Counted from the first letter of the stretch, positions 18,081 to 26,777 are shown. The stretch: 64,000 bases of DNA from Paenibacillus albidus (GCF_014644435.1 NZ_BMKR01000003.1:1-64000); one strand, 5' to 3'. Numbers and translations: made by a program. Notes: generated by a model from the sequence alone, not told the origin.

Positions 18081-18971
18081 TCAGCCCTTGATCGAGCCGA
18101 TCATCATGCCTTTGACAAAATAACGCTGCAGGAACGGATAGACAAACACAATGGGCAGTGTCGTGACAACCATCGTCGCCAGCTTAATCGATTGGGAGGT
18201 GACACTCTTCGTCACACTGCTGCCCTGCACTGCAACCATCATCTGGTTCGAACTGGATTGTGCCACTACTCGGTACAGATAAGTCTGAATAGGCTGCAGG
18301 TCCGGGTTATTAATATAAATCATTCCGGTAAAATAGTCATTCCACTGAAACACGCCATGGAACAGCGCGATAGTGGCAAGCACAGGCATCGACACCGGAA
18401 GGACAATCCGCAGGAAGATCGACCAGTCATTGGCCCCGTCAATACGGGCTGCTTCTTCCAGACCCTCGGGGATATCCCGGAAGAAAGTCATGAAGATAAT
18501 CAGATCGAAGAAGCTGAACATGAACGGAATAATGTACACCAGGAAATTCTCCAGCAGGTGCAGGTCTCTCATCAGCAGGAAGGTCGGGATCAATCCGCCG
18601 CTGAAAAAGAGGGTTACGGTGCCCATCAGAATGTAGAGCTTGCCGCCGATAAGATTTTTACGGGACAGGGCATAGGCAACCATCGCGGTAAAAAACACAT
18701 GCGCCGCCGTTCCAACCACCGTCTTGGCTACCGTAATCCACATCGCCTGCATGATGCCGGGGGTGACAAATACCGCCTTGAAATTCTCCAGGCTGAAAAC
18801 CCGCGGCCACCAGTAGATTCCGCCGCTCATCGCGTCGCTTCCGTTGTTGAAGGCATTGACCAGCACGTACCAGATCGGATACAGCGTAATGAAACAAATG
18901 CACAGCATGATCATATTGTTGACGATATCGAATGTGGCTTCACCCATCGTTTTGCGTTTCAGACTAAACAT
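18081..18971 (-). CDS. Carbohydrate ABC transporter permease (LplC-like)
   Basis: 296 residues with about six membrane segments. The cytoplasmic EAA loop is EEAARIDGANDWSIFLRIVLPVSMP, which contacts the ATPase. The C-terminus FVKGMMIGSIKG is typical of LplC/YtcP permeases. A perfect AAGGAGG lies 8 bases before the start. It follows the other permease gene by 18 bases and precedes the solute-binding protein gene by about 70 bases, giving one transcript. Confidence 0.93.
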   Translation of the reverse strand: MFSLKRKTMGEATFDIVNNMIMLCICFITLYPIWYVLVNAFNNGSDAMSGGIYWWPRVFSLENFKAVFVTPGIMQAMWITVAKTVVGTAAHVFFTAMVAYALSRKNLIGGKLYILMGTVTLFFSGGLIPTFLLMRDLHLLENFLVYIIPFMFSFFDLIIFMTFFRDIPEGLEEAARIDGANDWSIFLRIVLPVSMPVLATIALFHGVFQWNDYFTGMIYINNPDLQPIQTYLYRVVAQSSSNQMMVAVQGSSVTKSVTSQSIKLATMVVTTLPIVFVYPFLQRYFVKGMMIGSIKG

Positions 18972-18989
18972 GTACAGGTCCTCCTTTTC

Positions 18990-19979
18990 CTAGAACAACG
19001 AGGTGTCGTTGATTTTTCGTGAGACATTGTTGGCAATCAGCAGCAGGATCAGTGCGATTACTGATTTGAGCAGACCGACAGCCGTTGAATAGGAGAATCG
19101 GCCGGAGAGAATTCCCGTATAGTACACGTAATAGTCAATTACATTACTTGCGCTGTCATTCAGGGAGTTACGCAGCACCAGGATCTGGTCAAAGTTGGAG
19201 TTCAGCACGCCGCTGACCGACAGGATGAACAGAATGCTGATCGTCGATTTGATCGCCGGCAGGGTCACATACCACATTTTCTGAAAACGTCCGGCCCCGT
19301 CGATGGTCGCAGCTTCATACATTTCCGGAGAGACGCCGGAGATCGCCGCCAGATAGATGATTGCGGACCAGCCCAGTTCTTTCCAGATATCTGACGAGAT
19401 TACAATTGTCCAGAAATAGCTGGGTTCGGCCAAATAACTGATTGGCTGATCGATGACATTCAGCGCCAGCAGAATATTGTTGATAATCCCCACATCCGCC
19501 AGCCAAGTCGCCAGTATTCCGCCCAGTACGACCCAGGAGAGAAAATGCGGCAGGTAGGAGATGGTCTGAATACTCTTTTTGAAACGGACTGACCGGACCT
19601 CATTCAGGAACAAGGCGAAGATAATCGGCAGCGGGAATCCAATGAACAGCTTGATCAAGCTGATTCCCAGCGTATTCTTAATGACATTGCCCAGATTCTC
19701 GTCGTCCAGAAACTCCCGGAAATGAGTTAACCCTACCCATGGCGCTTCGGCAATTGACTTGACGATGTTGTACTCTTTGAAGGCAATGATGACCCCGTAC
19801 ATAGGAATGTAGTTAAAAATAATCATCCATACTACACCAAGCAGCGCCATCGTCTGCAAATGCTTCTGTGCCAGGAGCCTCTTCCAGAGAGAATTCCGGT
19901 TTCCGACACCGGTTTCGATTCGGGCCGCAGCTTGCGGCGAAAGCGCCGGGCCTGACCCGGTATTGCTGTTTTTCTGCAT
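18990..19979 (-). CDS. Carbohydrate ABC transporter permease (LplB-like)
   Basis: 329 residues. A hydrophilic N-terminal stretch of about 40 residues is followed by six membrane segments. The EAA loop is YEAATIDGAGRFQKMWYVTLPAIK, and the C-terminus RKINDTSLF is usual for LplB/YteP proteins. GGAGG lies 8 bases before the ATG. First gene of the importer transcript; a CcpA-like site lies in the upstream spacer, so carbon catabolite control is possible. Confidence 0.93.
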   Translation of the reverse strand: MQKNSNTGSGPALSPQAAARIETGVGNRNSLWKRLLAQKHLQTMALLGVVWMIIFNYIPMYGVIIAFKEYNIVKSIAEAPWVGLTHFREFLDDENLGNVIKNTLGISLIKLFIGFPLPIIFALFLNEVRSVRFKKSIQTISYLPHFLSWVVLGGILATWLADVGIINNILLALNVIDQPISYLAEPSYFWTIVISSDIWKELGWSAIIYLAAISGVSPEMYEAATIDGAGRFQKMWYVTLPAIKSTISILFILSVSGVLNSNFDQILVLRNSLNDSASNVIDYYVYYTGILSGRFSYSTAVGLLKSVIALILLLIANNVSRKINDTSLF

Positions 19980-20014
19980 TTTTTGGACCTCCAGGCATAT
20001 CTTAGTTCTTTCTA

Positions 20015-20028
20015 TAAGAGCGCTTACA
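20015..20028 (-). promoter_or_regulatory. cre-like (CcpA) site before the importer genes
   Basis: On the minus strand the 14-mer TGTAAGCGCTCTTA fits the cre consensus TGWAANCGNTNWCA except at the next-to-last base. It lies about 36 bases before the permease start codon and downstream of a possible TACAAT -10 box, where binding would block transcription. Confidence 0.5.
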
Positions 20029-20141
20029 GTATCTATGTATTGATTGTATGCGCTTTTGCCTGTCTCCGTAAGGTGTTAAATTTCGTATTGGGGGTTCATA
20101 TTTCGGATGATTAGGGTAAAAGCCGCCCACACATGCCTCAC

Positions 20142-23100
20142 CTACGCCATCACTGCCCGGATGGCCGCAATCTCTCCCCGCCGCAGGGCTTCGGCCTCCG
20201 CCCCACGTATCCGGGAGCCGGAGATCCTGGTGACTGTTCCCTCGCAGAAGACGAGCATCAGCGACTGAATAGTGGCCTTGCCTTCGCCGAAGGTGGCCTT
20301 GCGCTGCGGATTGCAGTACGTCACCTCCGTGCTGCCCAGCAAGGTAAAGAGGAGCTCACCCTGCTCATCGAACAGCCAACCCGGCAGCACCGGAGCTAGC
20401 GTCGCAGTCAGCAGGCCGTCCTCAACCGTGAACAGCCGGGTTCCGGCCATCATTGTTCTCCACATGCTCAGGAACTCCGCGGTGGAACCGCTGAGCCGGG
20501 CCACAAATCCCCGGCCATGCGTGCCCGGATCGGGGTTGCCGCCGGTTGCGATAAATGACGAATTCTCCAGTGTGCTGCGTCCGTATACGGCAGGGTCGAG
20601 GAAGGGAACCAGCGATGTCTTCAGTTCACCGTAGAACTCTTCGTACAGCCCTGCCTTGAGCAGCGCCAGCAAATACTTGTAGGACATATGCAGGAAATTC
20701 GATTCCCGCTCCAGCCAGCCTGGGGTAAAGGCGCGCATCCGGCCGATTTCAGGGGATTCCCCTTCAAGGCTGACCGATGTGCGGTACATGGAGGTGCACG
20801 GGTCAAACAGGCCGGTCTGCTTGATGGCATAATAAATCTGCCGCGCCTCTTCCGGATGATGCAGTGTCTTCAGCCAGCGGGCAGGTCCCTCCAGAAAGTA
20901 AGGCAGCGGGTGGGCTTCGAATCCTTCCACCACCGCTTTGGGCAGGCCATACCCGCTGATCACCGGCTGACCATCCGTATCCGTTACTACCCTGAAACCG
21001 GTCGCCTCAAAGCGGAAATAGGTCGGCGTAAGCCCGTCTCCAAATTCCAAGGCTTTGGCAATGCCTTGATCCATCCGGCGCAGGCATTTGGCCAGCAATT
21101 CCCGGATCTGCGCCAGGCCCACCTCAGACTGGATGCCCGAAAGACCAAAACGAATCCGCTCCCGGTACCGCTCACGCGCCGCTGCCACCGTATCCCAATA
21201 GCGGAACTGTTCCAGCCCCCCGTCCAGCACAGCTGTCACCGCTTCACCCACCTCTGTCATCAGAGCGGTGATTTCCTCTGGCAACTGTACGGTTGCCGGG
21301 AGATTCATCTGGCTGTGCAGCAGATCCAAGAGGAACACTACCATCCGCTTCAGTTCAAACGTCTCGCTCATGCCCGAGCCGAACAAACCCGGCAGACCGT
21401 TCATGGCATCGTTCCAGCCCGGCTTGTTGCCCTCCATCTCCACCCCCATACCGTAAGGGTCCAGCGTAGCGAACTTGTTCAGGGAGAGCGAGAGCATCTT
21501 TACGAACAGGCTGGTGCGGTAAATCCCGCCATGGCCGTGATCCGTGCGGAGCCAGTGGGTCTCGGAAGCTTGGCGCCCAAGCTTGTGCAACTTCTCTTCA
21601 TCTTCCAGCAGCGCCCCATACTGGCGGACTTTTCCGCCGCTGACCACATATTTCTCACTACGCGGCAGCACATACGCCGGACTGTCATAGAAAGCGTACG
21701 TTTCGTCCCCAAAAAGCAGCTCCTCTTTTTGGTCGGGGAAAATATCAAGATACCCTTCCACCAGATCGAGATTGTAGGTCCAGTGGTCGGACCAGAACCC
21801 TTCGCCGAAAGCCGCCTCTATATTCTGCTGTGACAGGGACAGCACACCGGCCAGCAGCTCCTGTTCGCTAACCTTGAGCTGAACGCCATGATCGGCGATA
21901 TAGTTGATCAGTCCGCCCGGCGTAAACCGCCCGCTGCAAAGCGCAGCCAAGTCGGCGTGATGATCCGCCGCAGCTTCCCCAAGCCACGCCGTAAGTTTCA
22001 CCCGGTTCTCAGGCAGCACCTCAAACGTCGTCCCCTGGACACTGAGCGGATTGTAGCCGTCGGCCTGAATAAGGCTGTAGAACATTTTGATATTAAAATT
22101 GCCAACCTTAGGGTTAAAAAACACATCATTCCGCCGGTTCTGATTCATATCGCGGAAATTCCCGTTGCCTTGCGAATAATATTCCGGTGCCAGCGAGAAA
22201 AAGTTGTAATCACGCTCCATATCCCCATGCTTGCGCGAATACAAATGCACAACATTGCCGTCCCTGCCGTTGTCGAAGATAAACGGATACCCCCCGCGCA
22301 GGAAGTTGTCGAGATAGGACTGCCGGCAATAGGCATCGAACAGTGCCGACGACGTTCGGGTGGCAATGTCAGCGGTCAATTCACCGGTCAGCTCTACCGC
22401 CTCCTGCATTTTGCCGGCAATATAGGTTTCACGGCAAATATCCGGCGCCTTCTTGTTGATGGTCTCAATGTCACTGACGTGGCCGATGAGCGTATTCAAA
22501 GTCAAAGCTTCGCCGGCAGCGAGGCTCCGCTTCATTCCACTAAAGCCGCAAGGCACCTTGTTGACGGGATATTGCGGGAGTGCCTGCAGCTCAGCCAGCG
22601 GTGTAGAGCCGAAGGTGTCCGGATAGCTCAGCGAAGTATTTGCCCCAAATACCACTTCAAAATCAACAATCGGACGGAGGAGCTCTCCTTCTTCGTTAAA
22701 AGACAAGTAGAAGTGGCCTTTGGTAATCTCGCTCACCTGCGCTTCATCGCTGGTACTGGAGCGAAGCTTGTAGAACGGAATCCCGTTCTCCAGGTTGTAC
22801 ACCTCCATCCAGCTGCGCAGCAGGTTGCCGATTTCCTTGTAGCCGCTGTTCTCGACACCATAAGGCAGGATTTCCGGCAGGCCGTCCAGCAGTTCCAGCC
22901 CGATTTCGGCATCTCCGATGTTCTCAATCTCCACCCGCCGGACCAATGCAGCATAATTCTCATGGGGAAGATTGAAATAATGCACCGTAGTCTTCAGGCC
23001 ATGCCCGGCATGTTTCTCCTCAATCGTCAGCCCGTTCGGCAGGATCGTCATGGTCCGTTTGGCAGACGGATCAGGATGCGAGGATTGAAAGGGCTCATAG

Positions 23101-23405
23101 ATGTGCGGCTTCCCTGTGATTTTGATGAACGTGCGGAAACCGGTTGCTGCCACGTTCTTATAGGAAATGTTGGCCGGAGAGAACTCCATAATCGGCGAAT
23201 TCTTGTCGCGCACCCCGAAGCTGCACACCGCCTGCCCCCGGTTCACATAAAACGTCCACATCGGGATCCCCTTCAGGCCGGCCAGTCCCGGCAGAAAACT
23301 GGCGAATGGCTTCCCCTCATGAAACTGCTCAATCACAAATGCCCCTGACGTCTCTCCGCTGCCCGTACCCTTTCCCGCTCCGCCGTCGAAATAATATTTG
23401 CTCAT
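20142..23405 (-). CDS. GH94 phosphorylase, probable 1,2-beta-oligoglucan phosphorylase
   Basis: 1,087-residue cytoplasmic enzyme of the cellobiose phosphorylase class (GH94). It has no signal peptide. The GH94 catalytic-acid motif is seen as GWNDAMNGLPGLFGSG, making Asp666 the candidate general acid. It is far longer than cellobiose phosphorylases (about 800 residues) and matches the size of 1,2-beta-oligoglucan (sophoro-oligosaccharide) phosphorylases of Listeria and Lachnoclostridium. Such enzymes split beta-1,2-glucans with phosphate, giving glucose 1-phosphate. GGGGAGGG precedes the start. A LacI-type repressor gene lies upstream and importer genes downstream. The GH94 call is firm; the linkage specificity is inferred from length and context, and another beta-glucan is possible. 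Confidence 0.75.
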   Translation of the reverse strand: MSKYYFDGGAGKGTGSGETSGAFVIEQFHEGKPFASFLPGLAGLKGIPMWTFYVNRGQAVCSFGVRDKNSPIMEFSPANISYKNVAATGFRTFIKITGKPHIYEPFQSSHPDPSAKRTMTILPNGLTIEEKHAGHGLKTTVHYFNLPHENYAALVRRVEIENIGDAEIGLELLDGLPEILPYGVENSGYKEIGNLLRSWMEVYNLENGIPFYKLRSSTSDEAQVSEITKGHFYLSFNEEGELLRPIVDFEVVFGANTSLSYPDTFGSTPLAELQALPQYPVNKVPCGFSGMKRSLAAGEALTLNTLIGHVSDIETINKKAPDICRETYIAGKMQEAVELTGELTADIATRTSSALFDAYCRQSYLDNFLRGGYPFIFDNGRDGNVVHLYSRKHGDMERDYNFFSLAPEYYSQGNGNFRDMNQNRRNDVFFNPKVGNFNIKMFYSLIQADGYNPLSVQGTTFEVLPENRVKLTAWLGEAAADHHADLAALCSGRFTPGGLINYIADHGVQLKVSEQELLAGVLSLSQQNIEAAFGEGFWSDHWTYNLDLVEGYLDIFPDQKEELLFGDETYAFYDSPAYVLPRSEKYVVSGGKVRQYGALLEDEEKLHKLGRQASETHWLRTDHGHGGIYRTSLFVKMLSLSLNKFATLDPYGMGVEMEGNKPGWNDAMNGLPGLFGSGMSETFELKRMVVFLLDLLHSQMNLPATVQLPEEITALMTEVGEAVTAVLDGGLEQFRYWDTVAAARERYRERIRFGLSGIQSEVGLAQIRELLAKCLRRMDQGIAKALEFGDGLTPTYFRFEATGFRVVTDTDGQPVISGYGLPKAVVEGFEAHPLPYFLEGPARWLKTLHHPEEARQIYYAIKQTGLFDPCTSMYRTSVSLEGESPEIGRMRAFTPGWLERESNFLHMSYKYLLALLKAGLYEEFYGELKTSLVPFLDPAVYGRSTLENSSFIATGGNPDPGTHGRGFVARLSGSTAEFLSMWRTMMAGTRLFTVEDGLLTATLAPVLPGWLFDEQGELLFTLLGSTEVTYCNPQRKATFGEGKATIQSLMLVFCEGTVTRISGSRIRGAEAEALRRGEIAAIRAVMA

Positions 23406-23601
23406 GTTATACCCTCCCCAAGTTAATGATTGTAAAATAGACTGTGCACACTTTCCAGCATGTAGTTACCTTTGATCCGCTGATGCCAGACCACGTGCCG
23501 GGAGATTCCTGCATCTGTTGTACCACAATTCGGATTACGTCTGTCCTAACACACAACGCGGCACTACTGCTACACTTAACGTCAACTAACTGGACCGCGG
23601 C

Positions 23602-23635
23602 TCGGCACAATCGAAACCGGTTTCGATTGTGCCGA
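23602..23635. promoter_or_regulatory. 34-bp perfect palindrome, probable LacI-family operator
   Basis: The left arm is TCGGCACAATCGAAACC and the right arm is its exact reverse complement, with no spacer. The core CGAAACCGGTTTCG has the central CG typical of LacI/GalR operators. It lies about 200 bases upstream of the phosphorylase start and downstream of the LacI-type gene. The flanking A-run is on the wrong side for a terminator of minus-strand transcripts, so an operator is the better reading. Confidence 0.7.
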
Positions 23636-23740
23636 AAAAAATATACTCATCATTTTGCACTTCATAACGCTCGCAGATGCTGCTCTAAGAATCCGCAATA
23701 TCGGCCAACTCTTGCGCCCAAACCTCTCTCTCGCCGCTGA

Positions 23741-23760
23741 CGGACTCCAGGGACCTTATT
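23741..23760 (-). repeat. Third copy of the dispersed 20-bp intergenic repeat
   Basis: On the minus strand it begins AATAAGGTCCC and ends GTCCG, matching the copy at 141-160 at 16 of 20 positions. It lies in a gene-free spacer, as do the other copies. Confidence 0.5.
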
Positions 23761-23880
23761 CAGGCGCTCAGCGGTAATTTTCGGACGTAGCGGACCCAGA
23801 ATCCGCTATGCCTGCTGATTCGTACACCTTCACCGTCATTTTGCACAAATAACGCCTCCCGTGTCCGTTCAAGTCACCAA

Positions 23881-23980
23881 TTAGGTTGGACCTGCCTCAG
23901 CTAGGTTGGACTTGGCTCCGTTAGGTTGGACCTGCCTCTGTTAGGTCGGACTTGGCTCCGTTAGGTCGGACCTGCCTCTC
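23881..23980. repeat. Five tandem 20-bp units
   Basis: Units start at 23881, 23901, 23921, 23941 and 23961. Each begins TTAGGTTGGAC or TTAGGTCGGAC (CTAGG in the second). Two types alternate, ending CTGCCTCTG or TTGGCTCCG, so the higher-order period is 40 bp. The array lies 26 bases downstream of the LacI-type gene stop codon. Confidence 0.9.
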
Positions 23981-24005
23981 TCCGGTTTGGGACCAGGGGC
24001 CGCCC

Positions 24006-25025
24006 TTACTCCCCGCCTGCCGGAGGTGCACAGGAATCCCTGACGACCAATTCCACCGGCAGCACCAGGGCTTCCTGGCCTGTAAGCAGCCCGTCAATGG
24101 CAGACAGCAGCAGCTCTGCGGCCCGGCTTCCGAGCCGACCCGTGTCCTGCCGGACCGTCGTGAGTCCGGGGGTGACATATCTGGCAAGATCGATATCGTC
24201 GTAGCCTATGACCGAGAGATCCCCGGGCACGCGGAGCCCGCTTTCCCGGGCCGCCATGATGGCTCCTATTGCCAGCATATCACCCGAAGCAAACACGGCG
24301 GTCGGGCGTTCCGGCAGCTGCAGCAGCGCAAGCATTGCCCCATAACCGCTCTCCTGAGAATAGTAGGCTCCTTCAGCAATGAAGCCCTCTTTTACTCGCA
24401 GGCCCTGCGCCTTCATAGCCGCCTCATACCCCAGCTGCCGCCGGTTTCCCGGAATCGTATTCAGCCCTCCGGAAATATGTGCAATCCTGCGGTGTCCCAG
24501 CGCTGCCAGATATTCTACCGCCAGCCGGGCACCGGCCTGGTTGTCGGAGCATACCGTATGCGACTGCGGCGTCTCATAATCCACAATCACCGTAGGAATA
24601 TTGCTGTCCAGCAGTTCCTGAAAGTAAGGGTCTTCATAATCGGATAAAAAGACCACCACCCCGTCGACGCCGCGAATCCGGCAATTCTCCAGATACCCGC
24701 TTTGCTTGCCGCCAACATTTTTGGAAATGAACATGAGCGCATAACCTTTGTCTACAGCCACCTGCTTGAAGCTTTCGATCACGCTGCTGAAAAATGGATG
24801 CCGGATACCGGCTCCCGTGCTCTCCACGAACAGTACACCGATCGTCCACGATTTCTTGGTGGTCAGCGTACGGGCATGGGCATTGGGCACATATCCCATC
24901 TCCCGGGCGGTCTGAAGGATCTTTTGGCGGGTCTTCTCCCGTACATCGGAATAGTTATTGAATGCCTTGGATACCGTCGTTGGAGAGTAACCGGTTCTTT
25001 TGGCAATATCGTATATGGTTGTCAT
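24006..25025 (-). CDS. LacI-family transcriptional repressor
   Basis: 339 residues. The N-terminal helix-turn-helix reads TTIYDIAKRTGYSPTTVSKAF, with the hinge helix near residues 48-58. The periplasmic-binding-like ligand domain follows, with RRIAHISGG and the DDIDLARYVTPGLTTVRQD segment near the C-terminus. Start chosen by GGAG upstream of the ATG. It is the first gene of the minus-strand sugar locus and most likely controls the phosphorylase gene through the palindrome at 23602-23635. The effector is unknown; a glucan-derived sugar is inferred. Confidence 0.92.
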   Translation of the reverse strand: MTTIYDIAKRTGYSPTTVSKAFNNYSDVREKTRQKILQTAREMGYVPNAHARTLTTKKSWTIGVLFVESTGAGIRHPFFSSVIESFKQVAVDKGYALMFISKNVGGKQSGYLENCRIRGVDGVVVFLSDYEDPYFQELLDSNIPTVIVDYETPQSHTVCSDNQAGARLAVEYLAALGHRRIAHISGGLNTIPGNRRQLGYEAAMKAQGLRVKEGFIAEGAYYSQESGYGAMLALLQLPERPTAVFASGDMLAIGAIMAARESGLRVPGDLSVIGYDDIDLARYVTPGLTTVRQDTGRLGSRAAELLLSAIDGLLTGQEALVLPVELVVRDSCAPPAGGE

Positions 25026-25078
25026 TCCGGTTCACTCCTGCCCTGTCAGATGTAAGCCCTTTTATGTTCACTGCCATT

Positions 25079-25561
25079 CTAACTTCTTTGATTACTGTCG
25101 TCCAGCACAAAATACCTCTGCACCGCAGGCAGCAGCGTAACCGCTTGAATGAGCAGCCCCAGACTCATATAAAATACATGTATAAACACGGCCGTATTCA
25201 TCATATAGGTCTGCACCATGATCCAGATGATCAGCCCGAAGCCGATATAGAGGGACAGTGCCCACGAGCTGTGCAATCCTTCAAACGGATTTACCCGCTC
25301 CGCCCATTTCCAGCAAGGCCGCTTAATCATGCTGTACAGGACACCCAAAGGCAGCAATCCGAATACAAGCAAGAGCAACAGACCTGGAATCGCAAAGTTC
25401 GCGAAGGGTGATTTCACAAGAATGGAGGTATCCATTCCGATCATCTGCCCGCTTGGGTCCACGATCAGCACCAGACCGCCCGCAATCGCACCCAGCCCCA
25501 AAAAGACATGGAGAACATAAAGCAAGGCTACCGTCTTTGGCCTTTTTTGCTTCTGCACCAT
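25079..25561 (-). CDS. Four-helix membrane protein of unknown function
   Basis: 160 residues from the chosen ATG at 25561; a longer frame extends upstream, but its extra 40 residues look non-membrane and unlike a real N-terminus. Four hydrophobic segments are seen: VALLYVLHVFLGLGAIAGG, AIPGLLLLLVFGLLPLGVLY, SLYIGFGLIIWIMVQ and HVFYMSLGLLIQAVTLLPAV. I recognise no family motif. It ends about 50 bases from the LacI-type start and lies on the same strand upstream of it. Confidence 0.6.
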   Translation of the reverse strand: MVQKQKRPKTVALLYVLHVFLGLGAIAGGLVLIVDPSGQMIGMDTSILVKSPFANFAIPGLLLLLVFGLLPLGVLYSMIKRPCWKWAERVNPFEGLHSSWALSLYIGFGLIIWIMVQTYMMNTAVFIHVFYMSLGLLIQAVTLLPAVQRYFVLDDSNQRS

Positions 25562-25753
25562 TTCCAATCCCTCATTTCTGTGTATAAAATAGATAAGAGC
25601 ACCCGCTTCCCGCACGCACTGTAGAATCAACTGGCTCTTGCTTGAAATTCTACAGCTTTCTTCGTTCAGGCGCGGAGACACTTGTCACACCGGATAACCT
25701 GGCCTAAGAGCCTGCGGTGTGAACAGCGGCACTTTGCGCTATACTATAGCTAT

Positions 25754-25867
25754 ATGAAAAAACCAATCTATCCAGGGAAGTTATACCGTCTTATATCACA
25801 AGAAAATCGAGGGGGCTGGACAGGGCCAAGCGATCAAGCAGACACCCTGCCACACATATACTTATGA
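25754..25867 (+). CDS. Possible 37-residue small protein coupled to the HNH gene
   Basis: A short frame beginning MKKPIYPGKLYRLIS and ending with a TGA that overlaps the ATG of the HNH gene (ATGA at 25864-25867). TATACT at 25740-25745 could be a -10 box, which would place the ATG almost at the transcript start. No Shine-Dalgarno site precedes it. The HNH gene also lacks one, so coupling through this frame would explain how that gene is translated. It may also be chance. Confidence 0.3.
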   Translation: MKKPIYPGKLYRLISQENRGGWTGPSDQADTLPHIYL

Positions 25868-26661
25868 CCGATATCCTTTTGCCATTATCCAAAAAATGCG
25901 CCTACTGCCAGCAGTTGAAACCGCTCTCCGAATTCCGCAGACGGACAGGCAAACGCTCCAAGGGCCAATCCCGCCGCGGCGCTTGCCGGGAATGCCGCAA
26001 GCAGCGGGAAGCTGCGGCACCCGCCGCTCCGCTGCGGAGCAAGGCGTCCTCTACGCCAGCCATTGCCGGACTGGCTCCGTCCGGCCCGCCGCCGGCACAG
26101 CGGCGGCCGGTCTCCGCAGCCACTGTGCTGCCGCCGAAGCCTTCGCCCGCCAAAGCCCATCAGCATTCGCTGCCGGAACGATCCAAGGAAGGCAAGGCGC
26201 CTTCCGCCTCTCCGGCAGCCAAGGCGAAATCCCGGCCGCGCGGCGCAGAGCAGCGGCGCACCCCGCCGCATCGGGGCGTTAAACCCGATCCGCAGGATGT
26301 GTCCGCCCTGGTCCCGTCTGCGCAGGGCATGATTCTGATGCGCGGCCACAGCGACAAAGGCCGGCGCTGGCATCAGGAGATTGATCTGGAGCTTGCTGTG
26401 ACTCTGGTCAAGGAAAAGGCAGCCATCGTTCTGAACCGCCGCACCATTCGCCGCCTTTACAGCAATAAGGATTTTCGCAAGCTAATCTTGACGCGGGACA
26501 ATTACACCTGTTATTTCTGCGGCTTATACGGAGACACCATCGACCATCTGCTGCCGCGCGCCAAAGGCGGCCATACCACACCGGTTAACTGTGTATGTGC
26601 CTGCAATCTGTGCAATCAGACCAAAGCCGACCAGTATGTCGAGGAATTCATGAGCCGGTAA
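25864..26661 (+). CDS. HNH endonuclease family protein
   Basis: 265 residues. The N-terminus has a small Cys-rich module (CAYCQQLKPLSEF ... CRECRKQ). A low-complexity Pro/Ala/Lys-rich linker spans about residues 40-150. The C-terminal HNH domain has YTCYFCGLYG, the catalytic His in IDHLLPRAKGG, and CNLCNQTKADQ; the two CxxC pairs should bind a structural zinc. The HNH fold cuts DNA or RNA with one metal ion; the true substrate is unknown. No clear ribosome binding site precedes the ATG, which overlaps the stop of a 37-codon frame. GC is very high in the linker. Confidence 0.8.
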   Translation: MTDILLPLSKKCAYCQQLKPLSEFRRRTGKRSKGQSRRGACRECRKQREAAAPAAPLRSKASSTPAIAGLAPSGPPPAQRRPVSAATVLPPKPSPAKAHQHSLPERSKEGKAPSASPAAKAKSRPRGAEQRRTPPHRGVKPDPQDVSALVPSAQGMILMRGHSDKGRRWHQEIDLELAVTLVKEKAAIVLNRRTIRRLYSNKDFRKLILTRDNYTCYFCGLYGDTIDHLLPRAKGGHTTPVNCVCACNLCNQTKADQYVEEFMSR

Positions 26662-26683
26662 CGTTTTGTTAAGAAATACGATA

Positions 26684-26739
26684 AAGCCCCGCCTGGATTC
26701 ATGGCTGTTCAAAAAGAACAGCCAGGACCCTGGCGGGGC
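26684..26739. terminator. Bidirectional terminator between HNH and ywbE
   Basis: GCCCCGCC pairs with GGCGGGGC, enclosing an inner hairpin of TGGCTGTTC with GAACAGCCA. It lies between two convergent genes. The T-tract is short on the plus side (GTTT). Confidence 0.7.
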
Positions 26740-26777
26740 GTTTCAGTATGCGGCATTGTAATGCAGCCATATTCCAG

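Larger units (their letters stand above)
23406..24005. other. 600-bp spacer between phosphorylase and LacI-type genes
   Basis: No gene is seen. It contains a long perfect palindrome (23602-23635), a reverse copy of the dispersed 20-bp repeat (23741-23760), a repeated TCATTTTGCAC block (around 23648 and 23837), and a 20-bp tandem array (23881-23980). A TACAAT-like -10 box on the minus strand lies near 23428-23433, but no good -35 was found. Confidence 0.6.

Noticed and set aside
17637..19022. 461-codon frame antisense to the SBP and permease genes
   Set aside because: It is a His/Gln-rich mirror of two certain genes and has no ribosome binding site.
19908..19920. Half of the LacI-type operator inside the permease gene
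   Set aside because: Only one arm matches and it lies in coding sequence; mentioned with the palindrome but not listed as a site.
21888..23348. 486-codon frame antisense to the GH94 gene
   Set aside because: The GH94 gene is certain; the antisense frame shows no domain pattern.
23881..23980. CRISPR-like array
   Set aside because: Units are contiguous with no spacers and there are no cas genes; it is a plain tandem repeat.
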